A DNA stretch of 64,000 nt from a virus, in IMG/VR virus record IMGVR_UViG_3300040801_001103, positions 1 through 64,000 of that record. One strand, written 5' to 3'. This document shows positions 47,249-55,075 of the stretch, in pieces. The stretch's first letter is position 1. The number at the start of each line of letters is the position of its first letter. The position numbers and the translations under genes were made by a program. Below the pieces are notes generated by a model, which made no database searches, was not told the DNA's origin, and worked only from the letters and a program-made list of their open reading frames with translations.

Positions 47249-47755
47249 ATGTTTAAGAAATGTTTTGAATCGCCACTATTTAGAACTCTGTTTGCCAGAA
47301 AAGGCACCAAGATGGATTTAGACAGACTCAGAGATCAATTGATATCAGATGAGGGTGTTGTATACGCTGTGTACCTGGACCACTTGGGTTATCCCACCAT
47401 GGGCGTGGGGCATCTAATCACCCCAGATGATCCTGAGCATGGCTGGCCTGTCGGTACCGAAGTTTCATACCAGCGTGTTTGGAATGCCTTTGAGCAAGAT
47501 GTACATTTCAAGATTGATGAATCCAGAAGGTTGTACTCAAACTTTGACACCTGGCCCGGCGAGGTTCAAGAAATCATGGTGAACATGATGTTCAACATGG
47601 GGCGCAGTAGATTATCTGGATTCAAACGCATGCATGCGGCGTTGGAGAAAAATGACTGGCGGGAGGCTGCACGTGAAGGCAGAGACAGCCGTTGGTATCG
47701 CCAGGTCACCAATCGTGCTGAACGCCTGATGACTCGCTTGGAAAACGTGGGATAA
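47249..47755 (+). CDS. T4-type lysozyme (GH24 endolysin)
   Basis: A 168-residue muramidase. The catalytic triad is Glu35, Asp44 and Thr50 (DEGVVYAVYLDHLGYPTMGV), with the same spacing as Glu11, Asp20 and Thr26 of T4 lysozyme. The rest (VQEIMVNMMFNMGRSRLSGF, REAAREGRDSRWYRQVTNRA) matches the helical domain. CAGGAG lies 8-9 nt before the ATG. A 21-residue basic N-terminal extension (FKKCFESPLFRTLFARKG) precedes the lysozyme fold. It may be the endolysin, or a virion enzyme given its late, tail-gene setting. Its stop TAA lies inside the next late promoter. Confidence 0.92.
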   Translation: MFKKCFESPLFRTLFARKGTKMDLDRLRDQLISDEGVVYAVYLDHLGYPTMGVGHLITPDDPEHGWPVGTEVSYQRVWNAFEQDVHFKIDESRRLYSNFDTWPGEVQEIMVNMMFNMGRSRLSGFKRMHAALEKNDWREAAREGRDSRWYRQVTNRAERLMTRLENVG

Positions 47756-47758
47756 ATA
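47751..47758 (+). promoter_or_regulatory. Late promoter 5 nt before gp15-like start
   Basis: GATAAATA on the plus strand containing the lysozyme TAA, then five bases (CAAGC) and the ATG at 47764. Confidence 0.65.
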
Positions 47759-47763
47759 CAAGC

Positions 47764-49110
47764 ATGAATAACATGGACTATTGGTATGATGGCCAAATAC
47801 GTCGCTATCTAATACAGCTAGTCAGAGTGTTCAGTCACTTTGAGATTGCTGAGAACACCAGCGACGGAGTGAAGTTTAATCGTGTGCCCTGCAAATACGC
47901 AAGCTCAAGCAGACAGGTGGCACAGATACTCAAGGGTAACAGTGAGAATGTACTTAACAGTGCACCACAGATTACTGTGGCACTTGAAGGCATATCTATA
48001 GCAAGAGATCGCACCCAAGATCCCTTTAATGTGGACACCCGGCAGGTTGCTGAGCGTGAGTGGGATGGCGCAAATGGTCGCTACACCAGCGAGCAAGGTA
48101 ACCTGTATACCACTCAGCGTTACATGCCAGTACCATACGACTTAACCATTCAAGTTGACATCTGGACCACCAACACAGATGCTAAACTGCAAATTCTCGA
48201 GCAGTTGTTTGTGTTGTTTAACCCTGCGATTGAGTTGCAAAGCAATGATAACCCACTGGACTGGAGCAACGTGTTTACGCTTGAACTAGACACCATTAAC
48301 TGGAGTAGCCGCAGTGTGCCAGCTGGCACCGAGGACACATTGGACATTGCTACCATGACATTTACAGTGCCCATATGGATATCTCCACCAGCAAAGGTCA
48401 CACGCCAAAAGATTATTCAGAAAATTGTTGCTGACATTTACACATTGGACCAGTCATCTGAGCTACCCTCACTTGATGGCTACACTGACTTCTTTGCAAA
48501 CATTCCAGAAGATTCACGATTCACCATCACACCAAACAATTACTGGCTTGAACTTGGTCCTGATACAGCCACGCTTACTACCAGCGGCGATGTGCCGCAA
48601 ATATGGCAAGACTTGATTGAGATGCAAGGAGAGTTGGGAACCAGCAGTCGTCTGGAAGTAAACTTGTCAGACGATCAAGAAGATTTTAGCGCCATTGTAG
48701 TGGGTATTGTATCTGCGTCAGGTGATGATTCAGTGTTAAACTTTTCCCTGGATACTGATACTCTGCCAGGTAATACACTGGATGCTGTTGACAGAATTAT
48801 CGACCCCATAGCATCAACACCTGGGTTTGGCATACCTGCTGAAGCAGTAGGACAACGATATCTGCTCATCAACGGGTTTCCACCAGGAAGTAACACAGCA
48901 AATGCTTGGGGTCTTCCAAGTGCTGTGGAAAACACCATATTAGAATACCAACCCACCGGCTGGGTAGTCAGTTTTGATCCTGATCAAGCATCATCGCCGG
49001 AATATATTACAAACAATGCAACGAACGAACAATTTCGCTGGACAGGTGAAGAGTGGATAAGTAGCTGGCAAGGGACATATAATCCTGGATACTGGCGACT
49101 TATTCTATGA
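47764..49110 (+). CDS. 15: Tail sheath terminator, gp15-like
   Basis: A 448-residue protein. The N-terminal 230 residues follow T4 gp15: YWYDGQIRRYLIQLVRVFSH, GVKFNRVPCKYASSSRQVAQ, SAPQITVALEGISIARDRT, RYMPVPYDLTIQVDIWTTNT and QILEQLFVLFNPAIELQSND, ending in TFTVPIWISPPAKV. T4 gp15 has 272 residues; the extra ~200 C-terminal residues, rich in Asp, Thr, Pro and Gly (GQRYLLINGFPPGSNTANAW), form an added domain. It caps the sheath and tube and joins the neck. Its late start is nearly leaderless. Confidence 0.85.
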   Translation: MNNMDYWYDGQIRRYLIQLVRVFSHFEIAENTSDGVKFNRVPCKYASSSRQVAQILKGNSENVLNSAPQITVALEGISIARDRTQDPFNVDTRQVAEREWDGANGRYTSEQGNLYTTQRYMPVPYDLTIQVDIWTTNTDAKLQILEQLFVLFNPAIELQSNDNPLDWSNVFTLELDTINWSSRSVPAGTEDTLDIATMTFTVPIWISPPAKVTRQKIIQKIVADIYTLDQSSELPSLDGYTDFFANIPEDSRFTITPNNYWLELGPDTATLTTSGDVPQIWQDLIEMQGELGTSSRLEVNLSDDQEDFSAIVVGIVSASGDDSVLNFSLDTDTLPGNTLDAVDRIIDPIASTPGFGIPAEAVGQRYLLINGFPPGSNTANAWGLPSAVENTILEYQPTGWVVSFDPDQASSPEYITNNATNEQFRWTGEEWISSWQGTYNPGYWRLIL

Positions 49111-49559
49111 TAATCAAAGCAGCGGGCATACTATTTTTAGCTAAAGACACTGGGCGGTGTTTGTTACAATTGCGCAATGCCGACAAACGACATCGGCACA
49201 CTTGGGGATTCTTTGGTGGCACACTGGAAAACGATGAGACTCCGTTTGAAGCTATTCAGAGAGAGTTAAAAGAAGAGATTGGCTTCGTTCCTGAGCTTGA
49301 AAAACTCAACCCCATAGACATCTACCAAAGTCGTGATAAAAACTTCTTCTACTACAGCTTTGTGGCTGTTGTGGAGCATGAGTTTCACCCCACTCTCAAT
49401 GACGAAAGTGCAGGATATGCCTGGGTCAACATAGGCACGTGGCCACAACCCTTGCACCAAGGCGCAAAGGTCACTTTGCAAAAAAACAAAGGCACAGAAA
49501 AGCTTCACACTATTCTGGATATAAATAGACGGTCTAAGGCTGGGAGTGTGTGTGACTAA
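49107..49559 (+). CDS. Nudix hydrolase
   Basis: A 150-residue pyrophosphohydrolase. The Nudix box is complete at 38-59: GTLENDETPFEAIQRELKEE followed by IG (Gly38, Glu44, Arg52-Glu53, Glu56-Glu57). The sequence before it (DKRHRHTWGFFGG) and the strand NFFYYSFVAVVE are typical. T4 nudE and cyanophage Nudix proteins hydrolyse Ap3A, ADP-ribose or similar. The exact substrate cannot be read. It overlaps the gp15-like stop (ATGA), and its end overlaps the next start. Confidence 0.9.
   Translation: MIIKAAGILFLAKDTGRCLLQLRNADKRHRHTWGFFGGTLENDETPFEAIQRELKEEIGFVPELEKLNPIDIYQSRDKNFFYYSFVAVVEHEFHPTLNDESAGYAWVNIGTWPQPLHQGAKVTLQKNKGTEKLHTILDINRRSKAGSVCD
49520..49527 (+). promoter_or_regulatory. T4-consensus late promoter
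   Basis: TATAAATA on the plus strand inside the end of the Nudix gene, 18-24 nt before the start of the next gene. Confidence 0.6.
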
Positions 49560-50172
49560 GGTTGTTGATTTCAAATGTATCAAGGTACAGAATGAAATTG
49601 ACTGGTTTGTGAGAACCAGTCTTGTACCCGTGAGTTTGCAGTCTGGTGAAATTAGCATTCGAGATGTAGAGCAATGCTTGGATACCATGGACCTGCCATT
49701 CAAAAAAAGTGGTGTGAAACTTATCAATGCTTTTGTAAAAACTAATGCCGTTACTGGTTTACACGCTGCCGCTATTCGTGAATACGATTCACTATATAAC
49801 AATCTTAAATCCAAAAACAGAAGATTCAAATTTTCACAGGTGCTAGATAATTACCGCATGACCATAAACCCCCTTACTGCATTCTATTATGAGTGTCGTG
49901 AGATGCGGAGGGTATGGGACCCATCTAACGGGTATCATTCTTGGCTATTACGAACTGCACAGGATCATGAGTTTTACAGTTGCATTGTAAAAGCATTGGA
50001 TCATGATCTCGAGGCTTTAACCAGATACACCAATCGCTATTATTGGTTGCTTCTTTACATGAAGAAAGAAATGCCTATAGAAGTTTATCATGCCAAGCAA
50101 TTCATGGAAGACTTGAATGATTATCGTGAATTCTTCACAGAGCTACGTGAGTGGACCCCGCCTACCACTTGA
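49546..50172 (+). CDS. Hypothetical late protein
   Basis: A 208-residue helical, aromatic-rich protein. The start is GTG, either at 49546 or, better spaced from GGGAG, at 49552. Its own T4-consensus late promoter lies just before it. Segments such as FRAIREYDSLYNNLKSK-like (here HAAAIREYDSLYNNLKSKNR), INPLTAFYYECREMRRVWDP and YTNRYYWLLLYMKKE show no family I know. It is the last gene of the plus-strand block and meets the bilin reductase gene convergently with an 11-bp overlap. Confidence 0.65.
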   Translation: MCVTKVVDFKCIKVQNEIDWFVRTSLVPVSLQSGEISIRDVEQCLDTMDLPFKKSGVKLINAFVKTNAVTGLHAAAIREYDSLYNNLKSKNRRFKFSQVLDNYRMTINPLTAFYYECREMRRVWDPSNGYHSWLLRTAQDHEFYSCIVKALDHDLEALTRYTNRYYWLLLYMKKEMPIEVYHAKQFMEDLNDYREFFTELREWTPPTT

Positions 50173-50761
50173 CTGTGGGGAACAACATGGTCTCCATGAA
50201 CTCACGAGCACGTTGCTCACCTACATGGCTCTTGAGCATGCGGAATGTTTGCGGGTTGCGTCGTTGCCCGTCTATGTAACGCTGTTGGCCAGCTGCGTTA
50301 TCGCCTGTAGGTATGCCAGGAAGCTCATACTCCAAGTAATAGTTTAACACATACACGCCCATCATGAGATCACGTAAATCAGGCTTGCAGCACACAAACT
50401 CATCACTGAAAAAGTCTCCCCACTCTGGGATCGGTCTCGGTTCACCCACTCTGGGCAGTGTGGGTGGTGGAGTATCATCCACTGGTGTGACATCCAAGAA
50501 CATGCCCGTGAGATTACCATTGATCTCTATGGCGTCAAAACCGAATATGGGTGCGTTTGTATGAGTGTGTGGCATTATCACACAATGTATCACGCTAACT
50601 TTTTCAGTCCAGTAGTTTTCCAGATGAGCTCTGGCAAATTTGTCACTTTGCCACACATAGTTTTCCCACCCATAGTCAGGCACACCAATTTGTGTGCCGT
50701 GATTTTCCAGCAAGTCGTAAAGCTGATTACTGACTTGTCTGAGTGACTCGGAATATTTCAT
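50162..50761 (-). CDS. pcyX: Ferredoxin-dependent bilin reductase, PcyX-like
   Basis: A 199-residue member of the PcyA/PebS family that reduces biliverdin with electrons from ferredoxin. KFARAHLENYW (Glu48), VSVIHCVIMP (His59) and PIFGFDAIEINGNLTGMFLD (Asp76) align with Glu76, His88 and Asp105 of PcyA, the substrate-binding and proton-donor residues. The FDBR end (FSDEFVCCKPDLRDLMMGVY and YLEYELPGIP) is also there. It is shorter than PcyA. Phage PcyX from marine metagenomes makes phycoerythrobilin; that product is inferred here. It overlaps the heme oxygenase gene by 35 nt, so substrate supply and use are coupled. Confidence 0.88.
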   Translation of the reverse strand: MKYSESLRQVSNQLYDLLENHGTQIGVPDYGWENYVWQSDKFARAHLENYWTEKVSVIHCVIMPHTHTNAPIFGFDAIEINGNLTGMFLDVTPVDDTPPPTLPRVGEPRPIPEWGDFFSDEFVCCKPDLRDLMMGVYVLNYYLEYELPGIPTGDNAAGQQRYIDGQRRNPQTFRMLKSHVGEQRAREFMETMLFPTVKW

Positions 50762-51248
50762 CGTATAAGTCCATGCTCAACTTGAATCCCAAGTTGGCTT
50801 CATCTGCTAATTCTTCTTCCCTGCCAGCCAGTTCAGCTCGCATGTAGTCCACTAGCTCTTTACGAGACTCAAAGTCCATGTGTGATTTGTTTTCGTAAGG
50901 CACCATCTTCTTGAGCATTTGTCCACCAAACAGTTCACCCATGTAATGCACATACAAGTGACCCCAGATAGCTGCATCATCAAGAGACTGCAAATGTTCC
51001 AGGTACTTGTGTGTAGCACCCAGCAACACTCTGGGCAGTTTGTTACAGTCTTCAAACAGGCGTTCCTCACGACGCAAATTCTCAGGAAGTTCTATTCTGC
51101 TCTCAATGTACTTGTACAGGTGATACTTTTGATGCAGTAGCAAAGTCCACTGCTTTTCCGTAATGCTGCCGTCAAAGATGCTCTTGTTAAGAGGCAGTTC
51201 CTCGATTGCATCATGTGATGCTTGCGTTAGCTCGCGTAAGGTAGCCAT
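50727..51248 (-). CDS. ho: Heme oxygenase
   Basis: A 173-residue HO1-type heme oxygenase, cleaving heme to biliverdin IX-alpha, CO and iron. The proximal ligand is His12 (LTQASHDAIEE). The distal helix GHLYVHYMGELFGGQMLKK holds the Gly-rich GELFGGQ (104-110) over the heme. It is short relative to bacterial HO (about 210-240), missing mainly the C-terminal segment. TAATG couples it to the oxygenase-like gene upstream. With the next gene it forms a two-step heme-to-bilin pathway; reduced ferredoxin must come from the host. Confidence 0.92.
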   Translation of the reverse strand: MATLRELTQASHDAIEELPLNKSIFDGSITEKQWTLLLHQKYHLYKYIESRIELPENLRREERLFEDCNKLPRVLLGATHKYLEHLQSLDDAAIWGHLYVHYMGELFGGQMLKKMVPYENKSHMDFESRKELVDYMRAELAGREEELADEANLGFKLSMDLYDEIFRVTQTSQ

Positions 51249-51859
51249 TATTTCTCCACGTCGAAAAAGAACATATGCCAGAGTCGACAGTTAAATTTGT
51301 CTGAACCAAAATAGTCACTTGCGCTGTGCAAGCATCCACCATCAAATAACACCAGGCGGTTAAAGATATTACCAAAGCTATCCACTTGATCATATCGAGT
51401 GCGATCACTAAATGTATCACCAGGAAATACTTCCCAGCCCTGGCCACTTTCCCAGTCAACCTGGCTGTTGTGCCACACACGGTGCTTCTTGTGCATCCAA
51501 GTGCTTGTTCCACAGCTTGGTGGTGCATCAGGGGTGAGATAGATCATGCCAGCCCACATCTGCTCGTCACAATGATATACCAAACGCTCGCCAGCCACGT
51601 TATGCTGGAAGCGGGAGTTCATTCCATAAGTTTCATTCCAGCCAGTTACTTCTTTACCAATGAGCTCACTAAAAGCTTCCTTGACACCAGGTATGTCGTG
51701 CTGTGTGCGAGTGCGCTTGCCAATGTATCCTGGATCATCATAAAAGTCTTGTTGCAGTGCGTAGTCACGCACAGCATAAGGATCTTTGTAGAAGTTGTCC
51801 ACAACAATAGCACGTTTAGACTTTTGAAAATCTGGATTTACTCTTAATATTCCGTCCAT
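51248..51859 (-). CDS. DUF6445/2OG-Fe(II) oxygenase-like protein
   Basis: A 203-residue protein. RAIVVDNFYKDPYAVRDYAL and GYIGKRTRTQHDIPG form the start of a PKHD/DUF6445-type fold. His96-x-Asp98 (VYHCDEQMW), His178 (GCLHSASDYFG) and Arg192 (CRLWHMFFF) could make the iron and 2-oxoglutarate sites. GWEVFPGDTF and IFNRLVLFDGG fit the double-stranded beta helix. It is next to the heme oxygenase gene and could hydroxylate a glycan, peptide or the bilin product; nothing here decides. Confidence 0.75.
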   Translation of the reverse strand: MDGILRVNPDFQKSKRAIVVDNFYKDPYAVRDYALQQDFYDDPGYIGKRTRTQHDIPGVKEAFSELIGKEVTGWNETYGMNSRFQHNVAGERLVYHCDEQMWAGMIYLTPDAPPSCGTSTWMHKKHRVWHNSQVDWESGQGWEVFPGDTFSDRTRYDQVDSFGNIFNRLVLFDGGCLHSASDYFGSDKFNCRLWHMFFFDVEK

Positions 51860-51860
51860 G

Positions 51861-52703
51861 TTAAAATCCTAGGTGTTTGCTTCTGACAAAGTTTAGGTCC
51901 CACGTTGAATAGTCAATGGGTATGTCTGCCTTGCCATACGGATGTTGTACTGGCTGGCACACTCTCCAATCAGGACCCCATTTTTGTGTCATGTACTCGA
52001 TGTTTATCTGATTGATTGCATCCAGTTTGCCAGTGAGAGCAGGATCTGACTTCTTGGTTTGACTACCAGCATTTTCATTGTAGTAGTCACTTGCTTTAGC
52101 AAAACCGTGCCAGTAGTCGTTTTCAGTACCCACCATTTTCACAATGGGGCGATGGATCATGCGCATGATGTAATCAGCATCTTCGTTATATGCCGGGTAG
52201 GTGTTTTCATCAAACAGACCAAACTCTTGCACAATGATATCGCGTATCATGAACAAGTCCCAAGCGCCAATGTTAAAGTCGCCTTCGTTAGGATGGATCA
52301 TGCCCAGTTGTGGGTATTCTTCCATGAGATCATGCATTTCTTTCAGCAACCCTGGTCCAAACGCCACGTCATCGTTTGTGATCAACCAGTAAGGCGCGTT
52401 CATGTAACACTTGATGATCAAGTTCCATGCGCCACCACAACCAATGTTAGCTGGCATGTGTGTTACGGTCACCTTCTTGACATACTCGTGTTTGATGCTC
52501 TTGAGTGCATCCAGATCCGCATCAATAATACCACGCCCGTTGTTGTTGATAATCACAAACTCATCAACTGGATAATCCACACTCATTAGCAGTCGTGACA
52601 CCCAATACGGGTTGTTGACAACCGCTGTGCCAATTACAGGGATACTCTTGCGAGGTTCTGCCTGCACTACTTCCTGTTCAGGAACATTTACTTCTTGGTC
52701 CAC
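51861..52703 (-). CDS. Glycosyltransferase family 2 protein
   Basis: A 280-residue GT-A enzyme. The start IPVIGTAVVNNPYWVSRLLM and VDEFVIINNNGRGIID, the segment PANIGCGGAWNLIIK, and the metal motif NDD (110-112, WLITNDDVAFGPG) follow GT2 proteins. EDADYIMRM is the later acidic site. The sugar donor and acceptor are unknown. It lies between the FkbM methyltransferase and the oxygenase-like gene, 1-2 nt apart, so these genes form a single carbohydrate-modification operon. Confidence 0.85.
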   Translation of the reverse strand: MDQEVNVPEQEVVQAEPRKSIPVIGTAVVNNPYWVSRLLMSVDYPVDEFVIINNNGRGIIDADLDALKSIKHEYVKKVTVTHMPANIGCGGAWNLIIKCYMNAPYWLITNDDVAFGPGLLKEMHDLMEEYPQLGMIHPNEGDFNIGAWDLFMIRDIIVQEFGLFDENTYPAYNEDADYIMRMIHRPIVKMVGTENDYWHGFAKASDYYNENAGSQTKKSDPALTGKLDAINQINIEYMTQKWGPDWRVCQPVQHPYGKADIPIDYSTWDLNFVRSKHLGF

Positions 52704-52704
52704 C

Positions 52705-54027
52705 TTATTCTCTCCCCATCATGTATGATTCGGCACTCTTGGTGTCATCGTGCTTTTGCATTAGTTGTTCAATCGTTTCTGCGCTCACCAGATCAGGATG
52801 TACATACCAGTCCTCATAGGGGCGTGGTGAATCGTCTGGTGAAATGTTACCTGCTACCAACACATAACCATATGACTCCAGATACTTGCGGCTCTTGGCG
52901 CGATAAGAATCGTCTGGATCAGTATAATGATCATGCTCGTATGTGATTGTGGCGAACTTGAATTCCTCGAAAGGAATGTTTAGCAGTATCTTGTATGTGG
53001 TTGCTGCTGGCTCACAGTCAAGTTGCAAGTAGTCAAATTCTCGCTCACCATCAAAGATGCTGTCCAAGAAAGCAGTGTAGTTAACTCCAGTTGCATCACG
53101 GATAACGCAAGGATTGGCTCGTTGTGCGTTAAAGTTGTTTGCTAATCCTTCGTCAAGTTCCAGGCTGATGCCTTTCCAAGCATACTCACGCTCTAACAGC
53201 ACAGTGTTGTTTCCGTACTCTGCGTTACCTGCTCCCACTTCCACATACTTGCCTTCGCGCTTGCCGCCAGTTGCTGCCAACACAAACATATCCTGGTAGC
53301 TCTCGCTGAAGTTGCGGCGTATTAGTTTGGAGTTGTCAAACTTCACACGCAAGTCTTTATGCATGTTCTGCTGATAGCTCTGAATCTCTTTGGTGCAAAA
53401 TGCGTTAAGCTGGATCAAGTTGGTTTTTACCAATTGCTTGAGGTTGGAATCCAACTCTGGCTGTGCCCAAAGTGCCAGGAACAGTTTACGAGATTCATCA
53501 CACATACCACACCACCATGCTGCGGCGGCATGCTGTACGGCGATGCTATCTCTTCCGGGATAGTCCACATCAGTTCGCAAAAGCTCAAGCTCTCCAGCAG
53601 CAAAGCTATCAGCAGCACGTAGACCCAAGGTGGCCCATGTGTAGCTGTCAAACCAGTTACCGTCACCACCTTCGTTACTGGTGATCTTGCCCAGCATGTA
53701 ATATGCTTCAGGACGTTCTGGGCGCAATGCTATTGCATGTTGCAGCATGCCTTTAACGCTAAACTTGCGAATGCCTTGTGCGTCAAAACACATGGCTGCG
53801 CGGATCATGCACTCGTACTGCCACAATGTGTCGTCCTCAATGCGCTCTACTGTGCGAATGTAAAAGCCCACTGCTGGCGCATGTTGGCCATTCTCATGAT
53901 ACCACAATGCCAACTTCCAGTTTAGTTCTGGGTCTGCAGGTGTTTGAATGTAAGCCTGTAGCAGGCCGTCAAACTCTTCCAGGTCAAATTGTTCTAGTTC
54001 GTCTGCTATATTAAGATATTGATTCAT
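52705..54027 (-). CDS. TPR-like and FkbM methyltransferase fusion
   Basis: A 440-residue two-domain protein. The first ~240 residues are helix pairs of TPR type (LNWKLALWYHENGQHAPAVG, PEAYYMLGKITSNEG). The C-terminal half is an FkbM-type SAM methyltransferase: QDMFVLAATGGKREGKYVEV followed by GAGNAEYGNNTVLLE is motif I, then LELDEGLANNFN and FDYLQLDCEPAATTYKILLN. FkbM enzymes methylate sugar hydroxyls. The TPR part may bind a partner protein. It overlaps the GH130-like gene by 17 nt. Confidence 0.85.
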   Translation of the reverse strand: MNQYLNIADELEQFDLEEFDGLLQAYIQTPADPELNWKLALWYHENGQHAPAVGFYIRTVERIEDDTLWQYECMIRAAMCFDAQGIRKFSVKGMLQHAIALRPERPEAYYMLGKITSNEGGDGNWFDSYTWATLGLRAADSFAAGELELLRTDVDYPGRDSIAVQHAAAAWWCGMCDESRKLFLALWAQPELDSNLKQLVKTNLIQLNAFCTKEIQSYQQNMHKDLRVKFDNSKLIRRNFSESYQDMFVLAATGGKREGKYVEVGAGNAEYGNNTVLLEREYAWKGISLELDEGLANNFNAQRANPCVIRDATGVNYTAFLDSIFDGEREFDYLQLDCEPAATTYKILLNIPFEEFKFATITYEHDHYTDPDDSYRAKSRKYLESYGYVLVAGNISPDDSPRPYEDWYVHPDLVSAETIEQLMQKHDDTKSAESYMMGRE

Positions 54028-55000
54028 CGATATAATCCATTAGTGTGTTTTGGGCCACTCTCATCACAAATGCAGCGTTATCCTGGAAGCCAAATGTCAA
54101 CAAAACGTCGTCACCCTGCATGCACATTCCCACGCTGAACTCCACATCTCCATCCAGGATGCTGAAGTCTGGTGTGTACTTGACCAGGTTCCAGTCATTG
54201 TCCCAGATCAAGAAGCGGTGTCGGTAAATGGCATCTTTGCGACCCACTTCACTGTGGAACAAAGCAACTTCGTGTGTCATGGTGATACGATGGTTTTCAT
54301 CCAAGCGTATTACTTGTGAGCCGCCGCGCTGATCGTTGGGCAAATAAATGGGCTTGCCCAGGAACACAGTTTCGCTTGTCTTTTCAACTGGGTCTACTTT
54401 GACAATCTCTACTGGGTTACACCATTTGACAAAACAGTAAGGCATGTCATCAATAGGCATCCAGTTCTTTTCGCAAAAGCTGTCAGGGTCGTTTGGTGGT
54501 GGGATGCGGAAGCGGCTTACTTCCTTGATCACTGCACCATCTTCCACAATCTCACAAAGCTCCATGCGGCCTTCGCCGTTTGGCTTGAGATCACGTCGCA
54601 CACCTGTGGTGTACAGTTTGCCATCGCCCCAGTCAATCAATCTGGCATCTTCCAATCCCACAAAATCCCACTTCTCCTGCTCAGGGAAGTTAGTGGTATC
54701 AATCTTGTGTAGTTTGGTGATGTTTAGATCGTCGTCCAGTTCGCCATACCAGTTCCAGGTACGCAAATGCATATCGTTCTCTGGGTGCAAATATGTTAAT
54801 GGACCGAAAGGATGCTGAAACAGTTTCTTTTCTGAATGATAGAAGGTGTAGTTCACCTGCCGTATGTTAATCAGTATCTTGCCGTTGCGATTGTAGATAC
54901 TGGGATTCATCAGGCCTGTACCGCCCGTGTGTTTGCCTGGGATTAGCAAGGGCTTGATTACTGCTCCTCGATCCACCGCGTACTTCGCAAAGTTTTCCAT
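54011..55000 (-). CDS. GH130-like five-bladed propeller glycoside phosphorylase/hydrolase
   Basis: A 329-residue protein. TGLMNPSIYNRNGKILINIR is the first propeller blade, FVGLEDARLIDW is the GLEDxR motif, and SFCEKNWMPI, LPNDQRGGSQVIRL and DVEFSVGMCMQGDDVLLTFG correspond to later blades with conserved acids. This follows GH130-like proteins found in cyanophages and other marine phages. The catalytic Asp cannot be assigned with certainty. It is the first gene of the glycan operon that runs down to the heme oxygenase pair. Confidence 0.75.
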   Translation of the reverse strand: MENFAKYAVDRGAVIKPLLIPGKHTGGTGLMNPSIYNRNGKILINIRQVNYTFYHSEKKLFQHPFGPLTYLHPENDMHLRTWNWYGELDDDLNITKLHKIDTTNFPEQEKWDFVGLEDARLIDWGDGKLYTTGVRRDLKPNGEGRMELCEIVEDGAVIKEVSRFRIPPPNDPDSFCEKNWMPIDDMPYCFVKWCNPVEIVKVDPVEKTSETVFLGKPIYLPNDQRGGSQVIRLDENHRITMTHEVALFHSEVGRKDAIYRHRFLIWDNDWNLVKYTPDFSILDGDVEFSVGMCMQGDDVLLTFGFQDNAAFVMRVAQNTLMDYIDESIS

Positions 55001-55044
55001 GTGTGTGTCGCCAATATGTTGTGTTTGTGTACTACTATATATCT

Positions 55045-55063
55045 AGACTGGCAGAGCCAGTCT
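55045..55063 (-). terminator. Hairpin after the collagen-like gene
   Basis: AGACTGG/CCAGTCT, 5-nt loop, 13 nt past the stop of the collagen-like gene. There is no clear U-tract on the minus strand, so termination would be weak. Confidence 0.4.
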
Positions 55064-55075
55064 GAATATTTTAGG

